The notes beneath the pieces are model-generated. The model had not been told where the DNA came from, searched no databases, and was given only the letters and a program-made list of their open reading frames with translations. 64,000 bases of DNA, from assembly GCA_022578965.1 (NCBI GenBank), contig MU400623.1, forward strand, positions 1 to 64,000, written 5' to 3'. Numbering within the stretch: position 1 is the stretch's first letter; every line of letters starts with the position of its first letter. The DNA comes from Xylaria sp. FL1777. Lineage: Eukaryota > Ascomycota > Sordariomycetes > Xylariales > Xylariaceae. Positions 33,129 through 44,433 of this stretch are shown one piece after another. The translations under genes were made by a program, and so were the position numbers.

Positions 33129-36100
33129 ATGATGGCTACGGAAGCCACTGTTGGAGGGCCTGTCGATGTATCTGTGAACGAGCCATCACTTGTGAGTATC
33201 TGGCCATTTACGCCTCTTGCCTCTTGCTTCTTGCTTCCACTTTCATCTTTCGCCGTCATCTTTTGCCTCCATCTCTAGCGCCAAGCTCTTCTCGGGTGCC
33301 TAGTCGAGATGTAATCACGTTGCACTGCTGATGCGCCTCACTCTCTTGGACTCCTCCTTCGAAAATCGGCATGGAAAGGCGCGGGGCGCTCTTCGCATTT
33401 ATTTCAAAGGCATGGGCTTTACTGACATTTGCGACTTCTTCAGAACCAGCCTACTTCGACGGAATCTGACTTTCAAAATGACGACCGATTGAACATTGCA
33501 GCGAGCAGAGCGGTCGACGACATCGAGAATAGGCAGATTGCCGATATTGTTGATGAACTTGTCAACTCCGCAGAGGCTAGTGTTAGTGACGGCTCGGACA
33601 CTGAAGCATTCAAAGCAGACCCTACCAAGTTATCTGGTGAAAAGGGCCACGCGCGCTCCTTGTCAACCGCCAAGAAGCCCCAGAGCTTTAAGTCCGTTTC
33701 GGTAAACCGCACATTTCTTGCATCTAAGAGTGCCACCAACTCAACGTCGCGCCCTGAGTCCGCCGCCGGATCCGCTTCAACGACGCCCCAGCCCACCGTC
33801 TCGTCCTCCGCCTCTCGCTTGAAGCTGGTTGCAAAATCTGGCAGTAACTTGGGGGGTGCTTCCAAAACCTTGAGTGTAAACGGAAAGCCGTCTGGTGCGC
33901 CTGATCCAAGCTTAGTGTGGAATCGCAATCGTGGTATGCCCAATAACCTACACTCAACCATTCTGAACATGTGCATCTAATGACCATACCTCTAGCACCC
34001 ACTCAACCAGAAGCCAAGAAGCGATCTGATGAAGAGTTGAAGCATGATGGGATTCACCTGGCGGATCGTCTCGGACCTGAGGACCTGAAAGGTCAATCGA
34101 ACTGGGCCGATATCGAAGATGATGATGAATGGGCGCCGGACACCATAACGTGGACTGACGGCACCAAAATTACATTACCGCCGGCCGAAGAAGCCGCAGC
34201 AAGTCCCACTGTCCCGCCGGCAATTATCGACAAAGTTAAGAAAGATCCGGTCCTCATCCCTAAGTCGAAGTCACCGGTTCCTGTCTCTAGTGCGTCTGGC
34301 TCTCCCTCTATCAAGCATGGCGTCTTAGCCTCGGGAAAGGGCCTTGTCTTCAAAGGTGCCCCAGAAAAGCCTACTTTGGTTGCGAAACCACCAGCACCCC
34401 CTGGCCCGGTGAAGTCTCCATGGGCTCCTCTACCACCAGTTGAGAAGGTTCCTCCTGTGGTTATGGAGCTGCCCAGTCAAGCACCACCTTCACGGTACCC
34501 GTTGCGCGATGCATCTAACGCTAAGGGCGCTACGCCACCACCTCCTACGAAGGAAATCGCAGCAGACGATTTCAGCAGAAACTACCGCGATGGGCCATTT
34601 AATGCTAGCCGAGAACTTTTCAATTCTCAATCTGGCCGCTATGAGCCCGTGTCTGACCGTAGAGGTTCTCGAAATGATATTCACGCACGCCAACCAGCTC
34701 TATTGCAGCGCCAAGTTCACAATGAGCAGCAGGGGCCAGCAGAGCCCTCAGCCGCTTTCCAAACGAGTCGAAACAGTGTGCAGGAAGGGCCATACGGCCG
34801 TCGTCGGGGGTCTTCCAATGTGAGTGGAGGGAGTGGTCATCTAGCGCATCGCATTGGAGGGAAGCCACACGACATGCCGCCACCACCTGAGCTTGGCTTA
34901 AACCAAGGACAACAGCTCCTACCACGTGCTGGTTCGATTCCTGGCAGTGCTGAGAGCCCCGTCTTATCACAATCATTCCCATCTATCAATGTCCAATCAG
35001 GCCAACGCGTACACCCACCTGCGTCATATCAACCACTTTCATCTCCTCACCAAGCTCACGCCGTGCCATATCAGAATGCGTATAACCAAGAGCTACCACA
35101 GGTCAATCCAGACTGGGAGACAGCTCAAAAGGAGTATATGAGACAGAAACGAGAAGAGGCGGTTAGGCGGCGACTAGAGGAAGAGACTCGTGAGGAAGCA
35201 GAGAAGCAAGCACGTATTGCTGAAAAATTGAAAGCTCTTGGACCAGCTCCCGAGCGAAAGAGCACCAAGAAAGACACGCCTAGCGTTATTCACAGAACAG
35301 AAATCCCCACCGCCCTCGCCGTTCGTTCCAAGGCCACATCTGACGCTAAGACAACAGCTGATCCCATACCAACCGTAGCAGCTAATTCAGAGGCTAAAGT
35401 CGAGAAGCCTGTTGAAATCGATATTATATCGAAGGAGGCTGTTGAACCAGACTTACGTGTGAAAAATGGACCTGTAAAACCGCCGATGGATTATGAGCAG
35501 CCCCGGATGCCTTCAGCTCAGTCAATAGCCAGTACGCATGGCCAAACCGCTGGCCCGTGGTCTGAGACAACTCAACATTCAGATCGTTTCCAGACCTGGA
35601 CTGGCGGCCATCAGAATGTTTCACGAAATGTGTGGGGAGCACCTGGAAATGATAGATCATTGGGTAACGGAACGTTTAATGCTGATATTGGACCTTTATC
35701 TGATTCACATGTAGCCACGGGCGCTAATATGATCCACCGTCCCGCACCGATAGCGCCGCCGCGATCTGCTCCTCAGGCCCCGCAATCTGAGGCCCAGCCG
35801 AACCGTCTCGCTCCTATTGGCCCCCCGCGTGCACAACCTAACCCTGCAAATGCTTGGAAGACGTTCGATATCAAAGCTGATGATGAGCGAAGACGAGTGG
35901 ACAGAATCAAGCAGAGGGAGGCGATCGGCGAGAAGACGTCGGGGCCTACTTTCACCGACACTTGGCGTTCAGTGGACCTGAACGGGGAGGGCAAACGTAG
36001 CGCGGTTGGAATATATATTCAGTCGCATAGAGAACCTTCAACGGAATTACAAGAGACCGACAAGACCACTTCGCACCCAGAAGTTGGAAGGTCAGCGGCT

Positions 36101-37186
36101 GCTCCCCCTTCAACTACTGCACCACCGACAGGCCATTCAGCACAGACACGCACTGGTTCTCGCTTTTTCCCCTCGTCGAAGGATGTCTCACCTTCTGCGC
36201 AGCCGTCTCCGCGGTCAAAATCACCTACACCACCCCCACCGACAGCTGATGGTCACCCAGTATACGATGGTGATGCTACCAAGCCTCATGTCGCACTTCC
36301 TCCTTTGAGACCGAGGGTTAGGCTCCCTCCGTCCGCTCAACCAACTGCTCCTGGTCCCATCGCGCCCCCTTCTAAGCAGCCGCCTGTATCATTCGCTGCC
36401 GCGGCTGCGTCTAATGTGCCATCGAGAGCACCTGATACAAATATATCTGGGCGTCCGGTAAGCCGAGGCCGAGGTTTTAATGGCATTCCTCAGAAGCCTC
36501 ATGAGATTGCCTCACAGGAGAATTGGCAAAGCAAGATTAATAATCTCATGGGGAAGAAATCAACTTCTCCAGCCAAATTCATACCTACAGGTTCATCAAT
36601 GACGGACTCACTTGAGTCTTCTCGATCACATGATTCCATGGATGTCCCTATTCTCTCTCCTTCTGGCACTGATTCTACGGAAGATAGCGCGTTTACGAGC
36701 AAGGAAATGGCGGAGGAATGTTTTGGAGAACAGGAAATGGGGTCCCTTCCCGCTGTACGTCTACCAACAGAGACTCCAGAAGCGGCATGGCAAACTGTGA
36801 AGCCCAATTGGTTCCCTACCCCCACCGAATTGCGAGTCTATCCTGCTGGTTGTGAACCCTTCAAGTTTAGTTTTGAATATGTTCATGGCAAGAGTGTCAT
36901 TCGTATATCTACTCCTGGCATGCCTGATGCCAAAACTGTGATTGCTCCCTTGCTCAACCACCGATCAGGAAGCAACCCTCGGCGTGCGGGTTCCCGTACG
37001 GCAAGTTCTCGACATCCTCCCCGACCCAGTCGTCGCGGCGGGCGAGATCCGTCAGAGCACGCTGGCGACCATAGTACAACTTCCTCATCAAGTCGGGCCG
37101 TATCTAGTCGTGGCGCGCGTAGCTTCCGATCTCGTGGTGAATCCTGGGGTAGACAGGTATCTTCAACATCTGCAGCACAGTCTTAA
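33129..37186 (+). CDS. Large intrinsically disordered protein, function unknown
   Basis: Three exons, 33129-33191, 33444-33933 and 33996-37186, give about 1247 residues. Introns start GTGAGT and GTATGC. I do not recognise a catalytic domain. Almost the whole protein is rich in Pro, Ser, Ala, Gln and Lys. A conserved-looking acidic segment, NWADIEDDDEWAPDTITWTD, lies near residue 215. A charged helix (roughly residues 560-610, KREEAVRRRLEEETREEAEK) could form a coiled coil. SNPRRAGSRTASSRHP and later RGG-like repeats (RRGGRD, SRGARSFRSRGE) mark an RNA-binding-type tail. Such architecture suits an RNA-associated or granule scaffold, but that is inference. Two ATGs are adjacent at 33129 and 33132. 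Confidence 0.82.
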
Positions 37187-38914
37187 TATAGCCTTCAAGT
37201 TGGCAAATCCGCTTGAAGACAAGCTCTGACGACTGCAAATATTTCCACTGCACTATGGAAGTTTCTCTCAACACAACATATACAACTTTCCTATCTACCC
37301 CATGATGTTGCGCACACACCTCATCAGCTTCCTACCTGCGAAAATCCGACCAATACTCGGATCAGCAGTGTGTATAAGTAATTCATTCAGTACTTGTTCC
37401 TGGTATAGTGCATTGCACATTTTCAAACGAAACTTCGCGCTACAGCCTTGTTATCGTCCCTGCACACCACTTTTCCCATTCGGTTTAACGATGGCGACGG
37501 ATAAGGGAATCTGATATGAAATATCGCCTTCCTACGAAAGGGCTATCTGTCCTCACCGTCATGACGTCACAAGCCTCTAGGCGGTATTGTGGCATCATTG
37601 GAGTTGACAGGTTAAGGAGAGGAAAAGGGAACGAATAACCTACATCGGTGGCGATCGAATACGCGCACTCGTGTCTAACAACATGTTTGGAATGGCATGG
37701 ATGACATTAGCGCGTGTATCTGGCTTGGGAAGGGGCACTTCTTCCGCCTTATGAAATATAGCGAACGGGTGCGGGGCTTTCTCCAGCAGCAAAGTATACT
37801 ACTGCTGGGGTTGGATCCCGTTCTCTCGCCCTTTATTCCGACGGATGTGCGTGGTATAGTAATGATTTGTCCGACTGCTAGCAATGACACGAACCACATT
37901 GAGTGCATAAGTGGCACTTTGATCTCCCCTGGTAGGGACCCGAACTTTTGCTCTGCGTCTTCGCCTTACATAACAACATCTGTTCATCTGTGTTGCGTTC
38001 ACATTAGCTCAGCGAGAGGATCAGCAACAGATACACTACTTGACCACCTCGCTAGTTGAAGAGACGGACGCATAACACTCTGGACAGAGGAATAAACAGG
38101 TGGCAATCAATAAGACAAAACGTTTTCATAAAGGCAACTTCTCAGCATAACCACGTGACTTCGGTATTGTAAGCATTGATCCTGTGTCTATATTTGTATG
38201 AATTACAGCACAAATGCACAGCCAGTAAGCTTTAAGCCCCCTGAGAAAGTCTTTAAACAAATCTATTAGGGATCGATATCCGAGCTCCAGCTTGTCGTTA
38301 TTCAAGGGATGGGCGATACCGATACCAGTTCTCTAGATGCTGCAGAGATGAAAAGACTCTGCTAGTTGATCCGCTTACCTAAGTTGACAAAAATGTAACG
38401 GGAGGAGTTTAAGGGCTGGCTTTTCATGAGAGTACTACCGGTATCTGACATCAAAATTTCGGAGTAGAAATTATTAACTACCTACCCTATCAAACAGCCC
38501 GTCAAGTAGAGCACTCCAGATGAGTTGAGTACTAGGACCGAGCCTCGGAGAGTGCCTATTACCTGCTATATGCATATCTTGCGTAAACTGATAGGCAATC
38601 ACGTGTCGCAGGATTGATCATTCAAGCTGACATCAACCCCCTAAAGACCCCGTCTTGGCGCATTATGATGCACTGTAGCCTGACCCTGTAGCCTGGACAG
38701 GTATCCACTAGCACCCGGCAGTGTGCCCTGAAGTGCATGACCTATCCCAGTGGGTTTCGAGGTTGCTTGGTGCGATTCTAAAGCTTCAACTACTCTAGTT
38801 TCCTCCAAACTGTTCTGCACTGCGACCGTTCAAGCTCTCGCATCACGTTGCTCATTCCCATTCCTTTGTCGTATCGCCTCCTTCGCGACACCACAACACC
38901 ATAATCCGCCCAAC
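37187..38914. other. Intergenic region, nothing recognised
   Basis: This is 1.7 kb between two plus-strand genes. Overlapping frames on both strands near 37675-38059 lack motifs and splice support. No RNA gene or repeat was seen. Confidence 0.5.
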
Positions 38915-40228
38915 ATGGATTTCAAGGCTTTCGGCAACAGCCTCAGGTGAGTTGATCAAGCCAAGCTTTCCCATCCTCTTAACATCATCTGTCATCCGTC
39001 ATCAATATCCACGACAGCTTCGTTACTAATACGCAGTTCCACCCAGCAACTTCGGGTCTCAGATCACCCCCTCTCTCTCTCGTACTTTTCAGTACACCAA
39101 AGAACAACTCGGTCAGGCTGAGGACAAGGTCAGCACTTCTCGGCCAATCTGTGTATTGTATCGGTTGTTGACCCATCATGCTTTGTAGACCCAGCTCCCT
39201 CCCGACTACATTGACCTCGAGAAGCGCGTCGACGCCCTAAAGCAAGTCCATCAGAAACTGCTGGCCGTGACGTGAGTTCCAAAGAACCAAGAGATTGCCA
39301 CCGCTGCAGGTGAGGACTAACTAGCTGGCGCGTCCTAGCTCTCAATACTCGAACGAGGCTTACGACTACCCGCCCAACATCAAGGAGACCTTCCAGGATC
39401 TTGGCCGCACTGTCAGTGAAAAGGTTCAACTCCTTTCCTCGGCATCCACTCCTGCTGAAGCGCAGGCGGCTTTGACCGCGCCTCCATCTGCGAAGCCCCA
39501 GCCGAAGACATTTAACCATGCTATCGCCCGTGCTAGCTTGGCTAGCTCCCAACTGCTCCACCAGCAACATACCGGCGCTGGTGAAGACCCCATGGCCACT
39601 GCTCTGGAGAAGTATGCGCTCGCCGAGGAACGTGTTGGCGAGGCTCGTCTTGCACAGGACGCGCAGATTCAGAGCAGGTTCTTGGCTGGCTGGAATACCA
39701 CTTTGAACACTAACTTGATGTTCGCCACGCGCGCACGCCGGGCTGTCGAGAAAGCCCGCCTGACTTTGGACTCTGTCAAGTCTCGAGTTAAGGGCACAAC
39801 TTGGAAGATGGGCACATCACCTCGGGAGGAGCACCCGTCCTCTGAGGAGCTACCCCCTGAGGCGCAAGAAGAGATCGAGAAGGCCGAGGACGAGTTCGTT
39901 ACACAGACCGAGGAAGCCGTCGGTGTTATGAAGAATGTACGTTGTCTCAGCAAGGTTTCTATTTAGGTGACCTGTAACCAGGACTAATTTCCGTTACTAG
40001 GTTCTTGACACCCCCGAACCGCTCCGCAACCTCGCGGAGCTTATCGCTGCTCAACTTGAGTATCACAAGAAGGCCTACGAGATCCTGAACGAACTAGCTC
40101 CCGTCATCGAGGGTCTCCAGCTTCAGCAAGAGGTACGTCATCGCAAAGAGTAACCCTAATGAACACGGCTTACTGACTGGACAAAACCATAGGAAAACTA
40201 TCGCAAGAGCCGCGAGAGCGCCTCTTAG
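38915..40228 (+). CDS. GVP36: BAR-domain protein of the Gvp36 family
   Basis: Six exons, 38915-38946, 39047-39128, 39189-39271, 39339-39936, 40001-40132 and 40193-40228, give 320 residues, close to yeast Gvp36. Gvp36-type BAR proteins bind curved Golgi or vesicle membranes and help in endocytosis and vacuole shape. The start MDFKAFGNSLSNFGSQITPS, the long charged helices (EKYALAEERVGEARLAQDAQ, then RARRAVEKARLTLDSVKSRV) and the tail LAELIAAQLEYHKKAYEILN are typical of BAR helices. All introns are GT-AG and each junction restores family sequence. A coding-rich, GC-high gene without oddities. Confidence 0.9.
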
Positions 40229-41263
40229 ACGATGGCTGCCAACGCCGGTAATAATGCAAGCTTTCTATCATCCTGTTGGTAAATTTGTTAGTTCCCCGAG
40301 AACACCGGTCGCCCGGGAGTTCTAGTGTGTAGGAACGGTGAAGGATATTTTTAAATTCTTTGGTTTTTCTCGACGTTTCACTTGGAGGTGTTTTTAGTCA
40401 ACCAGTAGTAGACAGATGACAGGCCTCGAAACATGCCAGGCGGGCCTATTTTCTTTAATGCATGTTTCAAGCTTCGATACTGAGACCACTTGCACTTTTT
40501 GCTCGTGTAGTAGGTATATGGCAGCCTTGTATGAACTCAATGCGGGCTTCCTATTATTATCAGTGTACCTAGGTACGTAAAGTACCGGTCGTTGTTACGA
40601 GGCTTAAGGATGATCTACAAGGTATGTATAAGGTTGGCTCTCATTGGACGATTGCAGGGACATCAGACCCGACCCATCCAACGTAATTTCGAGCTCTGAT
40701 TTGGTACATACATGCTACATACCTAGGTAGGTGGGTGGGTAGGTTTGGTACTTCGAGCTTGATATCTCGTTTGCCATGAGCATCTGAGGGGAGACCTCAG
40801 GCTCTGTTAATACTCTGGCAACCAAAAGAAAATGATAAATTCTACTCTTCGTTCCACCCACGCAGGGTATATGGACAATTTGCGAAAAGCTCTGTCACAT
40901 TAGAACCATAGGATCCAGAAAACGCGGGGTCCTGTCCGCTCCCCCATCGCTAAGCCAGATACCGGCCACAAGAGTAGTCTGCTAGAGCCGTTGGTAATTC
41001 AACATTGCTATGATTGGAGTCGAAAGTTGTCGTCTAGCTCAAGGTAATTAAGCATAGAGCTAGGTCATGTTATAATGAATCAAGTGAAGGGGCCTCGGGG
41101 GCACACTAGTAGGTGCTGGTAACCTTGAGTTTCTTGCATTGAAACCTAAACATCCAGGGTGAATAAAGGGCCTTGTCACCTCACAGTTTCTTAACGTCTC
41201 TAGCATTCTTCAAGATTCATTGCCTCTTCACCATCGAGCAACTCCCTAAAGGTTTTTGCCCCT
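40229..41263. other. Intergenic region with TACCTAGGTA palindromes
   Basis: No gene was seen. The palindrome TACCTAGGTA or close forms occur at 40566-40575 and 40720-40731, followed by a GTGGGTGGGTAGGT tract. Confidence 0.55.
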
Positions 41264-42352
41264 ATGGATAATATCCTCGCCCCTATACGACGATGCTTAC
41301 ACCGTTGGCTAAGATGGCCAACGTGCCGTGTAAATAAGCAGGCTCGGTCCCTACTATTAAACCTACCTCTGGAGATCCTATTCCTAATACTGGACTTCCT
41401 CCCGCCTGAGTCCTCTGTAGCGGTATCGCTTACCTGCAAGGTAGCTTTTTATGCATTCTGCTCTATTATGAAAAGTCGTCTTGATACCCCAAACCTGCAG
41501 AATCTTCTGCTTTTACTAGAAGAGAGCGTTAGCCGGCATCGTTTCTTTTGCCACAATTGTACACAGTTGCACAGATTCTCGCCTTATTGGGCGCCTGGAC
41601 GTCGAAAGAAGAGTTCTTTAGAGCCGCCGTGCAAACCGAAAACTACCGATTTCGGAGACATATACATCGGGTTTCACCACGTTCGCCTTGTAATGAACAC
41701 CCACCTCTTGGGGCCTGGCCACGGAATCAGCCTTCGTCAGCTTCAAACCGAGATCCTTCCTTACTGGAAAGGCTGGGAAATAAGTTCCGTGGCTCGAATT
41801 CTTCAGGACCAATTATTTCTGCGGGTTTCGCACAGGCTCCGACTACATCAACGCCGTCGGTTTAACCGTGTTGCCCTAAGGAGCGGTTACCGTCACCGTA
41901 TCTGCCACCATATCATCACACATCCGTGCAGGCGCAATCCAAGGGACCTTGAAGCCGTAATACCAACACAGATCCCTGAGCTACGGCCTATAGCTGACAT
42001 AGATCTGTACAACGATGATGCGGTGGCAGACTGTAATAGCGTCCCTGGATCTTGTTCTATTTGCATGACAGACTTTACGACCACGATCAAACAACAAACG
42101 GATGCTCGTGATCCTGCGCGAGAGCTGTTGGATGTTACCATTGTATCTTATCATCTTCTCGGCCATTGCCGTTCTCCGTCTGACTGGAAATGGCAAACGT
42201 TCTCCACGCGATATTCACGCTACCCACCCGACTTGATGACCCGCGCACAGCACCAGGGGTCTTGCTATGAGCCTGGAGCAGTCAGGAGACGATGGGATAT
42301 GGATGTCACGGACTTGACTCTTAGACGAGGCATGGCTTGGCGACAGGCATGA
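41264..42352 (+). CDS. F-box domain protein
   Basis: A single exon of 362 residues. The F-box lies near residues 30-70: LLLNLPLEILFLILDFLPPESSVAVSLTCKVAF, with the family's leucine/proline spacing. Downstream are two CxxC pairs, CHNCTQLHRF near residue 96 and CSICMTDF near residue 268, a pattern common in fungal F-box proteins that may bind metal. F-box proteins recruit substrates to SCF ubiquitin ligases through Skp1; the target here is unknown. The absence of introns and the weak similarity elsewhere fit a fast-evolving fungal F-box family. Confidence 0.78.
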   Translation: MDNILAPIRRCLHRWLRWPTCRVNKQARSLLLNLPLEILFLILDFLPPESSVAVSLTCKVAFYAFCSIMKSRLDTPNLQNLLLLLEESVSRHRFFCHNCTQLHRFSPYWAPGRRKKSSLEPPCKPKTTDFGDIYIGFHHVRLVMNTHLLGPGHGISLRQLQTEILPYWKGWEISSVARILQDQLFLRVSHRLRLHQRRRFNRVALRSGYRHRICHHIITHPCRRNPRDLEAVIPTQIPELRPIADIDLYNDDAVADCNSVPGSCSICMTDFTTTIKQQTDARDPARELLDVTIVSYHLLGHCRSPSDWKWQTFSTRYSRYPPDLMTRAQHQGSCYEPGAVRRRWDMDVTDLTLRRGMAWRQA

Positions 42353-42772
42353 AGAGAAGGTTGCTGAGTTTAGATAGCGACCACGAAGGTGTCTTAGAGC
42401 CCTTCGCGTGACAATAAGTGCGAGAGTGAAACCTCTGAAATGCTTTAGGAGCTTCAGTTGAAGATTAGTAAAAGTTCTCTTTTTGTTGCAGCACTTGACT
42501 AACTGAATGAATATAATAAGTTGCTAGTTATATAAAAACGGTTGCTTTCTATTTATTGCGGTGTATTCCGCCATACATATGTAGGTACTAGGTACCTAAT
42601 AAAGTTATGCAAGCGTACTTGTGCAAAAGCGGGTCTTGCACAGGCCACTATCTCGGAGGTACCTAGGTACTACTCTGATATGGTCCTCAAGCTCCAGGAC
42701 TAACTTGATTCTGTTCGGCCTCGATCTTCAATCCAATTCACGCAATTGAACACCACACCACCGTCGCCCACA
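42353..42772. promoter_or_regulatory. NDUFA5 upstream region with palindromic motifs
   Basis: This is the promoter region of NDUFA5. GTAGGTACTAGGTACCTA lies at 42581-42598, and GGTACCTAGGTAC at 42658-42670 about 100 bases before the start codon. The role of the motif is not known. Confidence 0.4.
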
Positions 42773-43627
42773 ATGCGGCGGACACTCCGACTTCTCGCCA
42801 ATGTCAAGCCCGCCCGCTACCTCGAGGCGGGCAATCCCACCGGCCTGACCGGCCTGTACACCCACAGCTCCCCGCGCTCGTCCCTGCTGTTCCTCTACTC
42901 CACCACCCTCGAGAAGCTGCAGAAGTTCCCCGAGTCGTCGCTGTACCGCAAGTCCATCGAGGCCCAGACCAAGCACCGCATGGCCATCGTCGAGGCCGCC
43001 GAACCCCCGGGATACAAGGAGTGGGCCCAGCGTGCGCGGAAGGTCATCGAGGACAATCCCGAGGAGTTCAGCATCGCTACCAGTGCCAAGATCGACGGTG
43101 CCAGTGCCGTCACGGTCGTCTCCGGCGGTTCGACTTTCGTTCACCGCACCGATCCCCAGCCCGAGGACATGCGGTACGAGGAGTGGGATGGCGAGCTTGA
43201 TGAGGGCGAGGGGAACGAGGGGCTCCGTGGTGCCGAGGAGCGGGAACACCCCAGCCTCGACGCGGTGTTCGACAGGAAGGCCTTGGAGACTCCTAACAAG
43301 ATCCAATGGGAGCCCGAGCCACAGATGACTGCTGATCAGTGCGTTGCCCTCTCGTGATGGTCATGTGCATCTTAAGTCCGGCTACTAACAGAAGGGTTCG
43401 CTCAGGGTCGAGGAAATCGAGAACAAGATTGGCGCCGGTCTGATCGAAGAAGTGGTGCAGATGGCTGAGAGCGAACTCAAGCTCATCGATATCATGTACG
43501 AGGCGAAGGTGTAAGTGTCCTTACTGTGCATAGATAGATGCGGGCAAAGCTAACCCGGTGCAGGTGGGAGAGTCTGGAAGAGAAACCACCCGCGGGCCAG
43601 TGGGAATATTTTGAGCGAAAGGCGTGA
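42773..43627 (+). CDS. NDUFA5: NADH:ubiquinone oxidoreductase 29.9-kDa subunit (NDUFA5 family)
   Basis: Three exons, 42773-43338, 43406-43510 and 43564-43627, give 244 residues. It is an accessory subunit in the matrix arm of complex I. The start MRRTLRLLANVKPARYLEAG is a mitochondrial targeting-type sequence. GLTGLYTHSSPRSSLLFLY and the helical segment ESSLYRKSIEAQTKHRM are diagnostic. The C-terminus IEEVVQMAESELKLIDIMYE and VWESLEEKPPAGQWEYF is typical of the fungal form. Introns begin GTGCGT and GTAAGT; the second joins GT to G-TGG to make the conserved Val-Trp. An ATG nine codons upstream (42746) is in frame but less likely. Confidence 0.94.
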
Positions 43628-44433
43628 TAAGTTGGCCGTCCCAGACGAAAAGAGAACAGAATATCCCACAGAATATCCCGAAACATAGACTTGTGTATCA
43701 GTAGAGGGCGGGTGCATTAGATCGCATTGTACATACAAGCAAATGGTCATTCCTATGGGCATACCTTCATGGCGTGTTAAGCATCGCATCAACTCTCCCG
43801 ATTCGTTTCAAAAGAAGCATGAGAGTCCGCCCGGTACCGAAGTATGTGAGCGGGTTGAGATCCGAATCGACGGCATCCAGAATAAAAACACTACTATACA
43901 AGCTTCCTCTGCTGGGCTGCGCCAAGATAGCAAGATTCTCATCTTATTCGATCAAGGCATATTGAATACCAAATATCGATCTACTATCCCTATCAATTTG
44001 CCATGATAATCTATGTTAGTAGACGGACGAATTTTGAGCTGGTGTTTGCTTCTCATGTTATGAGCTAGATTATGGTGTTAGTTGCAATTTTTATCTTTTA
44101 CCTTTTAGCTATTGGCGTTATTTCAATCTCTGCTACAGCAGCCCTAATTCGATGTGCATCGGTGAACAAGTCGATATGTTGTTGGGTATACCGTACAGTA
44201 CACGAGACAACCAGGCCATACTGGCACTAACCCACCTTTCCAATTACCAAAAATTCATATAATACCTCTATCTTCTTCACCTTGAACCCTCTTCACATCC
44301 CGCACGTAGTTAACCAACTCCCTCCTCCAAGACCCATAGTCGTTGGAAATTTATATATGAAATTCATATATCAGGATAACTTTTTACCTCACCCAACTTT
44401 AACGGAATAAGCAATAATAATCTCTGTCAATGC
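43628..44433. other. Intergenic region
   Basis: An 87-codon frame at 43743-44006 is not gene-like. The region before 44434 is AT-rich and likely holds the RRN11 promoter. Confidence 0.5.

Noticed and set aside
37675..38059. Overlapping frames on both strands
   Set aside because: Mutually exclusive frames of similar quality and no known motif.
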